IMG/VR virus record: IMGVR_UViG_3300031787_001060
Span: 1 to 20,034 of that record
Origin: a virus
Strand: one strand, 5' to 3'
DNA length: 20,034 bases
A program made the position numbers and the translations under genes. A model generated the notes under the pieces. The model made no database searches and was not told the origin of the DNA. It saw only the letters and a program-made list of their open reading frames with translations. Numbering within the stretch: the stretch's first letter is position 1; every line of letters begins with the position of its first letter. Below are positions 13,482 through 18,666 of the stretch, piece after piece.

Positions 13482-13832
13482 TTACAGACTGTCGTGCTGG
13501 GTGGCCTGCACAGTCACCTCTTGGAAGTTCGACGGGGCTTTGTTGACCGTGACGGAATCAACGTAGAACGTGCCGGTGATGCCGCCGAGTTGAGTAAGCG
13601 CATTGGCAAGCGTGATCGACGCGCCGATGGTGGGCAGGGTGCCTTTGATGAAGCCCGTCATGCTGGCGACATTTTTCTTGTTCCAGAAAACCTTTGCGGC
13701 CATCGCGCCGTCTTCTTTTAGGACGGGGATAACGTCCGAGTCGGCGGTCTGCGAAAAACTCGTGAAAACGGCAACGGTCTCCGAGGAGCCGCCGAAGGTC
13801 AGATTGGTGATTCCAACAATGGTCGCGGGCAT
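13482..13832 (-). CDS. Putative tail tube (major tail) protein
   Basis: A 116-residue protein upstream of the tail assembly chaperone and tape measure, where the tail tube protein is normally encoded. It is beta-rich and polar: MPATIVGITNLTFGG, then DSDVIPVLKEDGAMAAKVFWN, TGFIKGTLPTIGASITL, and TFYVDSVTVNKAPSNFQEVTVQATQ. The alternation of strands and the terminal VTVQATQ strand fit a small tube or joining beta-sandwich, but it is shorter than most tube proteins. The opening MPATIVG is similar to MPATVIG at the start of the gene ending at 8800, possibly a shared assembly surface or chance. ATG 13832 has TTGACA 16 nt upstream and no SD. Confidence 0.45.
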   Translation of the reverse strand: MPATIVGITNLTFGGSSETVAVFTSFSQTADSDVIPVLKEDGAMAAKVFWNKKNVASMTGFIKGTLPTIGASITLANALTQLGGITGTFYVDSVTVNKAPSNFQEVTVQATQHDSL

Positions 13833-13848
13833 AGTATCTATGCCGCGT

Positions 13849-13854
13849 TGTCAA
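13849..13854 (-). promoter_or_regulatory. TTGACA element, putative tail tube gene
   Basis: GTTGACAAC on the minus strand, 16 nt before ATG 13832 and 1 nt after the upstream stop codon. No SD follows it. Confidence 0.5.
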
Positions 13855-13855
13855 C

Positions 13856-14080
13856 CTAAGCGCGGCGATAGATGCCCGTCTTGGCCTCGCCCGTGATCTG
13901 GTAGGACTCGTAGATAAAGCCCTTGAGCGCGGCAACAACCTCGGCGTCTTCCAAGGCGGCGGGCCAGTTCGGGACACGGGCGAAGTCGCCGTCGCGGATA
14001 ACTTTAGGCAGCGGGGTAGGCTTCGTTGAGCCAGCATCGGAAGTTGATGCTGCGGCGGAAGCTGCGGTTTTCGTTTTCAT
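13856..14080 (-). CDS. Small hypothetical protein, overlaps upstream gene
   Basis: A 74-residue ORF beginning MKTKTAASAAASTSDAGST, a low-complexity Ala/Ser/Thr stretch, then a more protein-like part PLPKVIRDGDFARVPNWPAALEDAEVVAALKGFIYE. The first 26 codons lie inside the 3' end of the preceding gene in another frame. There is no in-frame ATG, GTG or TTG later that would remove the overlap, and no SD before the ATG. The part outside the overlap fills an otherwise empty gap between two tail genes, which supports a real gene. A start at a rare codon near PLPKVI cannot be excluded. Function unknown. Confidence 0.5.
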   Translation of the reverse strand: MKTKTAASAAASTSDAGSTKPTPLPKVIRDGDFARVPNWPAALEDAEVVAALKGFIYESYQITGEAKTGIYRRA

Positions 14081-14492
14081 AGCTTACAGGGTCAAATTCG
14101 ATGCCCCACACCTTGACCAGATCCGAGGCGTTGAGGGCGGTAAGAAAGCTCGGCCCGTCCACGGTGGCCGAAAGGTCATGCCAAAGTTCTTTGAAGCCCG
14201 CCGCGCCCTCGTCATCGTCTTCGCTGTCGGGCAGGCGGCGTTCGTTGCGTTCCTCGTCGGGGGTTTCATCGGCGGCTGTGGTCAACGTAACAGCCACGCG
14301 CGCGTTCCATGTCTGCATCCCCAAGACCACCTCATCCAACTTCTCGGCGCGGACGGTGATGGATGGCAAAATGTCCTCGTCGGACTCGTCGGCGCTACTG
14401 ATGCGGCAGGCGGCGAGGTTGCTGTCGGCTTCCAGTGCGGTAATGACGGCGCGTTCCAAAGATTCCTCAAGGCTGTAAGCGGGGGCGGTCAT
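14004..14492 (-). CDS. Putative tail terminator/neck protein
   Basis: A 162-residue acidic protein. The opening (SLEESLERAVITALEAD) is a helix typical of tail-terminator/completion proteins (gpU- or gp10-like), followed by strands IRISS-like/PSITVRAE and WNARVAVTLTT, then an acidic linker (DSEDDDEGAAG), and a final WGIEFDPVSYENENRSFRRSINFRCWL segment. These features and the position after a connector protein suggest it closes the tail tube at the neck. Start is ATGA-coupled to the upstream gene. Its last 77 nt are overlapped out of frame by the next ORF. No motif proves the assignment. Confidence 0.45.
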   Translation of the reverse strand: MTAPAYSLEESLERAVITALEADSNLAACRISSADESDEDILPSITVRAEKLDEVVLGMQTWNARVAVTLTTAADETPDEERNERRLPDSEDDDEGAAGFKELWHDLSATVDGPSFLTALNASDLVKVWGIEFDPVSYENENRSFRRSINFRCWLNEAYPAA

Positions 14493-14794
14493 TTCGTTTC
14501 TGGCGACTGAAGGGTTAGGTCGATCGAGGCGACATCGGTGTCTATGCCTACGATGCGGTAGCGCCGCCCGGCGTATTTCACGATTCCGCCCATGCGGAAG
14601 TCAGGCGCACCCTCCTTCAAGACGGTGGCGGTCAGTCCGCGCGATGGTTCAAAGCCGCCCTCGCCAAGCTGGTTGGCATAAGTCTCCTCGCCCACCACGG
14701 CCCTGTAACAGCGTTCGCGGTATTCGATTTCGTCGGCGATGGTGGCAACGGATTCCTCGCACCCGGCGGTGTAAGCTTGGGCAAACTGACTCAT
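14489..14794 (-). CDS. Head-tail joining-like protein
   Basis: A 101-residue protein in the slot normally held by small connector proteins, after the capsid region and before the tail genes. The C-terminal half (APDFRMGGIVKYAGRRYRIVGID followed by IDLTLQS) is a compact beta-rich segment like the small beta-barrel head-tail joining/adaptor proteins (gpFII-type). It has ATGA overlaps at both ends: its start with the glycosyltransferase stop and its stop with the next start. CTGACA lies 13 nt upstream of the ATG, one base off the recurrent TTGACA element. The function is by position and general look, not by a diagnostic motif. Confidence 0.5.
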   Translation of the reverse strand: MSQFAQAYTAGCEESVATIADEIEYRERCYRAVVGEETYANQLGEGGFEPSRGLTATVLKEGAPDFRMGGIVKYAGRRYRIVGIDTDVASIDLTLQSPETK

Positions 14795-16575
14795 GCGCTG
14801 GGGGCGGTGTCAGCGGCTGTAATGGGGCCAGGATTGCGGCGGCGAAAGACTTCGTTGCCGAATTTGTAGGCATCGTCCGAGTTTTCCATTTTGTAGGTGT
14901 CGTCGGTCGGGATGGCCGGATTCCAGAACGGATGCTCATGCTTGAAGGCAATGTCGCTTGGGACAAAGAACGGGAAACGGCGGGCGCGCAGGCTGAATTC
15001 GGTGTCCGAGAAAACGCCGTGGTATTCTTGGCAAAGGATATTCTGCTTGCCGTAGCCGAGGCGCGCAAAGGTCGGGCGCGTCATGCAAAACGTGACCATA
15101 AGCTCGTCGTTGCGGTAGCCGTCTTTGATTTGCAGGATGGCGGGCTTGTTGGCGTCCACATGGGGCGCGAGTGCCTCGATGATCTGCTTGTCCCAATGCA
15201 GACCGGGGAACACGTCATCCTGGGCGGTGATGATGATGCGGCCGGTGGCGGCGTTGGTGGCGGCGTTGTAGTTCTGCACGGCGGTGCCGCCGACTTGCTC
15301 GAGGTGGCCGGCAGGCGAGAGCGCATGGCGGAAACGGGAGAGCAGGCCGACGGATTCCTCGTCATCGGCCGAGAAACCGAAGATGTATTCGATGGCCTCC
15401 GGGTTGGCGGCGGCATCGAGCCAGCGTTTGCGGGTCTGTGCGGCTTGTTGGGCGCGGGCGCGGGTCGGGTGGCATACGCTGATTGAATATTTGTGCGCGG
15501 CAATGCGGGCGGTTTCGATTTTGTCGGCCTTTTCGATCTGGCCGGCCATGCGGAGCCATTGCGTCCAGAGGGTCTCCCCTGCCCAGCCATAGAGGCCGTC
15601 GCGGTGGGTCCATGGTTTATCAACGGGGCGCGGCAGGGCCATCATGCTGCGGAGGTAGGCTTCGGCCGCGACCATGTCGCCGAGGTCGAGGTGCATGGCG
15701 CCGAGTAGGGCCAACGCCTCGCGGCGGTTGGGCTGGGTGCGGTAGGCCGAATGCAGCGCGGTGAGCATGGCTTTGTATTCGGCGGAGTCGGTCTCGAGGA
15801 TAGGCGGGCGGGCCAGCTCGCAGATGTTGAGGCAGAGTTCGTAGCGTTCGGTCGGGGCCAGCTCGGGGTGCGCCAGGCATTCTTTGGCCAGTGCCATGGC
15901 CTCGTTCTTTCGGCCGTGGCCCATGTATTCGCCGTGCAAGTGATAAGTCTCAGCTAGGCTGCGCTCGGCGGCCGGGATGCTTTCGAGGATGGTGACGTTG
16001 CGGTTGGCGCCCTGCTTTGGCTCATCGTCGGGGAGATGGACCACGACCGGCGCATCGCAGCGGGCGATCTTGGCGTCGGCGTCGAGTTGGAAGTTCTCGT
16101 GGATGCGATTAACCCACTTGCCCTTGTCGCGGCGGACGAGGCGCTCGCGGATGTTGTGGGCGATGCCTCGGCCGGCCACGTCGTGGTAAAGGGCGAAGGC
16201 GTCGAAGTCGGCGCCGAACTTGGTGAGCAGCTCGTGGAGAGCCTGGGCGAAGTCGGGGCCGGGCGTATCGTCGGCATCGACCCAGAGCGCCCAGGGCTTG
16301 GTGGCCAAGTCGAAGGAGGCTTGCCGGGCGGCGCCGAAGTCATCGACGTGGGGCCAATCGTTCTTGGGGTCGTTAACGTAGACGCCCATTTTGGCACCGT
16401 GTTTCTGGCAGACGCGGGCGACCTCAAGGTCGGGCGGCGTGTTGCCGTGGGCGTGGACGACGCACAGTTCGCTGACGACGGGGTCGAATTGAGTAAGGCA
16501 GCGATCCAAGCGCAGGGGTTCGTTGCCGACGATGACGCAAAGCGCGATTTGCTCGCGCGGGCTTGGGTTCTCCAT
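14791..16575 (-). CDS. Two-domain glycosyltransferase (GT2/GT-A fold) with TPR-like middle
   Basis: This 594-residue protein begins with a GT2 domain (residues 9-185): LCVIVGNEPLRLDRCL is the nucleotide-binding start, WVDADD (98-103) holds the metal/sugar-nucleotide DXD motif, and NRIHE (157-160) resembles the late motif of WaaE-like GT2 enzymes. Residues 205-310 form Ala/Leu-rich helical pairs like TPR repeats (EAMALAKECLAHPELAPTERY; REALALLGAMHLDLGD). A second GT-A-like domain starts at about 362 (SISVCHPTRARA...), with QDD at 452-454 and SDTEF at 523-527. It sits in the head cassette between capsid and connector, and its stop overlaps the next start (ATGA), so it is part of the late operon. 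It probably glycosylates a virion or host-surface component in the cytoplasm; the target is unknown. The ATG at 16575 has TTGACA 17 nt upstream. Family call is secure, function is inference. Confidence 0.85.
   Translation of the reverse strand: MENPSPREQIALCVIVGNEPLRLDRCLTQFDPVVSELCVVHAHGNTPPDLEVARVCQKHGAKMGVYVNDPKNDWPHVDDFGAARQASFDLATKPWALWVDADDTPGPDFAQALHELLTKFGADFDAFALYHDVAGRGIAHNIRERLVRRDKGKWVNRIHENFQLDADAKIARCDAPVVVHLPDDEPKQGANRNVTILESIPAAERSLAETYHLHGEYMGHGRKNEAMALAKECLAHPELAPTERYELCLNICELARPPILETDSAEYKAMLTALHSAYRTQPNRREALALLGAMHLDLGDMVAAEAYLRSMMALPRPVDKPWTHRDGLYGWAGETLWTQWLRMAGQIEKADKIETARIAAHKYSISVCHPTRARAQQAAQTRKRWLDAAANPEAIEYIFGFSADDEESVGLLSRFRHALSPAGHLEQVGGTAVQNYNAATNAATGRIIITAQDDVFPGLHWDKQIIEALAPHVDANKPAILQIKDGYRNDELMVTFCMTRPTFARLGYGKQNILCQEYHGVFSDTEFSLRARRFPFFVPSDIAFKHEHPFWNPAIPTDDTYKMENSDDAYKFGNEVFRRRNPGPITAADTAPSA
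14808..14813 (-). promoter_or_regulatory. CTGACA variant element, head-tail joining gene
   Basis: CTGACACC on the minus strand, 13 nt before ATG 14794. One base differs from the other elements. It lies in the end of the glycosyltransferase gene. Confidence 0.35.
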
Positions 16576-16592
16576 CTCGGGCGGAGCGCCTT

Positions 16593-16598
16593 TGTCAA
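16593..16598 (-). promoter_or_regulatory. TTGACA element, glycosyltransferase gene
   Basis: TTGACA on the minus strand, 17 nt before ATG 16575, directly after the T-tract of the capsid terminator. No SD is seen. Confidence 0.5.
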
Positions 16599-16599
16599 C

Positions 16600-16631
16600 A
16601 AACGAAAACCCCGGGCGGATGCCCGGGGCTT
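16600..16631 (-). terminator. Rho-independent terminator after capsid gene
   Basis: A perfect 8-bp GC stem (16609-16616 CCCCGGGC pairing with 16621-16628 GCCCGGGG) closes a 4-nt loop. On the minus strand it is followed by TTTTCGTTTG. It lies 29 nt past the capsid stop and before the glycosyltransferase start. Attenuation here would lower expression of everything downstream relative to capsid. The T-tract runs into the TTGACA element at 16593-16598. Confidence 0.8.
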
Positions 16632-16656
16632 CGTGTTGCGGTTGTGAGTGGAGAAA

Positions 16657-17553
16657 CTACGCTCCGAGAGCCAGCTTCGCGGCACCCGTGATCGCGCGGG
16701 ACGCGCCGAACACGCACTCGAAGGAAACGTAGTGTTTGCCGGTCGAGGGGTTGTAGTGGCGGCGGTAGCCGAGGGTCAGGCCGCTCTGCGGATCGTTGAC
16801 CACGGTGGCGGCCAAATATTCGCTGGGAGCCTGCGGCTCGAGGGCGCGGACAGCGATGGCGGCGGCGTTCGGGTGAACGGCCATGGCAGCCAGGCTGATG
16901 CTGTTGGTCGGGAGAATCAGACTTTCGTATGCATTCATCCCCAAAATGCGGGGCACGCGGCCTTCGGCGATCACGTCGCGGGAACCAAAGGCGCTGGCAT
17001 CCAACAGGCCCGACTGCGACAGAAGGCTGTCGTAGAGGTTGGTGTTGAGGATGAGCGCGCGGCCCGTGACGGGCACCTTCTCGTCGGACAGCGCCTTGCG
17101 GAGCGCCCTCGCGTTCGTGATGGTGAACGCGGAGAGGTTGGTCAGCGTGGCGCTGAACTGCGCGGCGCTGCCGGCCGTGGTGACGAACAGGTTGTAGAAC
17201 GAGGTCAGCACCGACTGCGCGAGAGCCTTGCCCTGCTGGGTGGCGAACTTGGTGATCTCGGCAACCGAAGACTTGGAGTATTCGGTGTCGGACAGCGAAA
17301 CCGTCACGATGCGATGGGTATCGACGTTGATCGTGACCTTGTTCATCGTGCCGCCGTCTGCCTCGTAGGAGTCAGCGAAGGTGGTCGCGGTGAGGTTGGC
17401 GATGAGCGGGACTTCGACCGATGCGCCACGACGCACGACTTCGTTGGAATACGAGGTCGTGAAGATGGACAACGGCTCCAGATCCGCAGTGAAAGACTCG
17501 AGCGCCGCTTGGGCGATGAGCTTGTCGTTGAGGGCTGAGTTGATGGTAGCCAT
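16657..17553 (-). CDS. Major capsid protein (HK97-fold)
   Basis: A 298-residue protein placed directly after the protease/scaffold gene, the canonical position for the major head protein. The N-terminus (MATINSALNDKLIAQAALES, then LEPLSIFTTSYS) resembles the short N-arm of capsid proteins without a long cleaved delta domain. Middle blocks such as KVTINVDTHRIVTVSLSDTEY, and the C-terminal LGYRRHYNPSTGKHYVSFECV block, fit an HK97-fold coat. It would assemble the icosahedral shell around the scaffold. The ATG at 17553 lies 12 nt after the protease stop, with no SD; upstream is only CTAACACCTAACTTTT. A strong hairpin terminator follows the gene, so capsid may be made in excess of downstream products. 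The exact capsid family is not assigned; a structure prediction should show the A- and P-domains and E-loop. Confidence 0.85.
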   Translation of the reverse strand: MATINSALNDKLIAQAALESFTADLEPLSIFTTSYSNEVVRRGASVEVPLIANLTATTFADSYEADGGTMNKVTINVDTHRIVTVSLSDTEYSKSSVAEITKFATQQGKALAQSVLTSFYNLFVTTAGSAAQFSATLTNLSAFTITNARALRKALSDEKVPVTGRALILNTNLYDSLLSQSGLLDASAFGSRDVIAEGRVPRILGMNAYESLILPTNSISLAAMAVHPNAAAIAVRALEPQAPSEYLAATVVNDPQSGLTLGYRRHYNPSTGKHYVSFECVFGASRAITGAAKLALGA

Positions 17554-17565
17554 AAAAGTTAGGTG

Positions 17566-17940
17566 TTAGAGGACGTAGGTGGAAAAGATTTCGCGTTTGT
17601 GCGCGCGGTAAAACTCGGTGGCGGCAGCACCCTCGAGGGCGGCAAACTTTTGCGCGGCGGTCAGTTCCGGCTCGGGAGCGACGACAGCCACGGAGTCAAT
17701 GCCAACAGAAGCGACGATTGCCGCAGCCTGCTCACCAGCACTTTTGGACGCGGCGAGCAGTTCGTTGATTTGCTCGTCCTTGCTGGCGCTCTCGGCGGTG
17801 AGGCGTTCGACTTCGGCCTTGAGGGTTTCGATTTCCTTGGCCGTCACTTCGTCGGCTTGCGCGCGGACGGTGTCGGCTTCGACTTTGGCGTTGAGTTCGG
17901 CCTGGAGGGCGTCAACCTTCGCTTGAAGTTCGGCGTTCAT
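17566..17940 (-). CDS. Candidate nested scaffold protein (internal start in protease gene)
   Basis: An in-frame ATG at 17940 (Met243 of the protease fusion) would yield a 124-residue protein made almost entirely of the coiled-coil scaffold region, starting MNAELQAKVDALQ. It is preceded by both a GAGG SD-like run (CCGAGGATAAT before ATG) and the TTGACA element at 17958-17963, 17 nt from the ATG. This is one of the best-supported initiation contexts in the window. In lambda-type phages the scaffold is produced this way from within the protease gene, so the arrangement has precedent. A longer form starting at ATG 18057 (Met204, MARKSANLPK) is an alternative; it has TTGACA 14 nt upstream but no SD, and its ACTTTATGGCC context resembles the capsid start. 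Whether one, both or neither is used cannot be told from sequence. Confidence 0.5.
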   Translation of the reverse strand: MNAELQAKVDALQAELNAKVEADTVRAQADEVTAKEIETLKAEVERLTAESASKDEQINELLAASKSAGEQAAAIVASVGIDSVAVVAPEPELTAAQKFAALEGAAATEFYRAHKREIFSTYVL

Positions 17941-18666
17941 ATTATCCTCGGAGGAGATGTCAACGGCGTCGTCGGTGACGGGCGCTTCGACCGTCGGCTC
18001 CACGACTGCGGGAGCGGCCTCTTCGGCTTTCGGTAGGTTGGCGGATTTGCGGGCCATAAAGTTGGAAAACTTGTCAAAGCGCGCGCGGGCGGCTTCGGGC
18101 GTGACGGAGGCGGCGGCTTCGATGCCGTCTTCGATTTCGTCGGCAAAGCCCATGGCCACGGCCTCGGTAGCATCAAGCCACGTTTCGTCGTCCATCATGC
18201 TGGCGATGGTTGATGCCTCCATCCCGGTCTTGCGCGAATAGGCGTTGACCAAAGTGTTTTTGAGTTTGTCGAGAACGTCGGCCTCTTTGCGGAGATCGTC
18301 GGCGTCACCGACGCTCAGGCTCCACGGGTTATGGATCATCAGCATGGCGTTCTCTGCCATGACGACTTCCTCGCCGGCCATGGCAATGACGGACGCCATC
18401 GACGCCGCAAGTCCATCAACATGAACGGTTAAGCCGCCTTTGTGTCGTCGCAGGGAATTGTAAATGGCCGCGCCTTCAATGACCGAGCCACCAACGGAAT
18501 TGATGCGGAGGTCAATGTGCTGGCCTTTGTATTTTTTAACCTCGGCCAGAAAGTCTTTGGCGGTAACTCCTCCGAAGCCAATCTCGTCGTAGATAGAAAT
18601 CTCAACGCTGCCGGGGGCTTCGCTGTTTGCGGGCGATTGAATTGCATACCAGCGGTTCGCGCTCAT
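17566..18666 (-). CDS. ClpP-like prohead protease fused to scaffold domain
   Basis: Head maturation serine protease of the ClpP/crotonase fold (S14/S49-like, comparable with lambda gpC) with a C-terminal scaffold. Residues 20-180 are the protease: INSVGGSVIEGAAIYN (about 55-70) is the ClpP glycine-rich turn, the nucleophile is Ser89 in GLAASMAS, the base is His112 in MIHNP, and the acid is probably Asp159/160 in DDETWLD before the ATEAVAMGFAD motif. Residues 205-240 are an acidic Pro/Ala linker. Residues 243-305 are heptad-like and Glu/Lys/Ala-rich, as expected for a coiled-coil scaffold. The final segment FYRAHKREIFSTYVL may contact capsid. The start overlaps the portal stop (ATGA) and has TTGACA 14 nt upstream. 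In-frame internal ATGs at 18057 and 17940 may make scaffold alone, as Nu3 does within lambda C. All catalytic residues look intact. Confidence 0.92.
   Translation of the reverse strand: MSANRWYAIQSPANSEAPGSVEISIYDEIGFGGVTAKDFLAEVKKYKGQHIDLRINSVGGSVIEGAAIYNSLRRHKGGLTVHVDGLAASMASVIAMAGEEVVMAENAMLMIHNPWSLSVGDADDLRKEADVLDKLKNTLVNAYSRKTGMEASTIASMMDDETWLDATEAVAMGFADEIEDGIEAAASVTPEAARARFDKFSNFMARKSANLPKAEEAAPAVVEPTVEAPVTDDAVDISSEDNMNAELQAKVDALQAELNAKVEADTVRAQADEVTAKEIETLKAEVERLTAESASKDEQINELLAASKSAGEQAAAIVASVGIDSVAVVAPEPELTAAQKFAALEGAAATEFYRAHKREIFSTYVL
17958..17963 (-). promoter_or_regulatory. TTGACA element before internal ATG 17940
   Basis: TTGACA on the minus strand, 17 nt before Met243 (ATG 17940). 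Here a GAGG SD-like run also lies between the element and the ATG, making this the strongest internal start candidate. Confidence 0.5.
18072..18077 (-). promoter_or_regulatory. TTGACA element before internal ATG 18057
   Basis: TTTGACAAG on the minus strand, 14 nt before Met204 of the protease gene (ATG 18057). It lies inside coding sequence in the same frame as the downstream ATG, which may mark an internal scaffold start. Confidence 0.4.

Noticed and set aside
15081-15623. 180-residue minus-strand frame inside the glycosyltransferase gene (and similar frames at 15954-16685)
   Set aside because: Composition is Pro/Ser/Thr/Arg low complexity typical of a shifted GC-rich frame; the main frame has clear GT motifs throughout.
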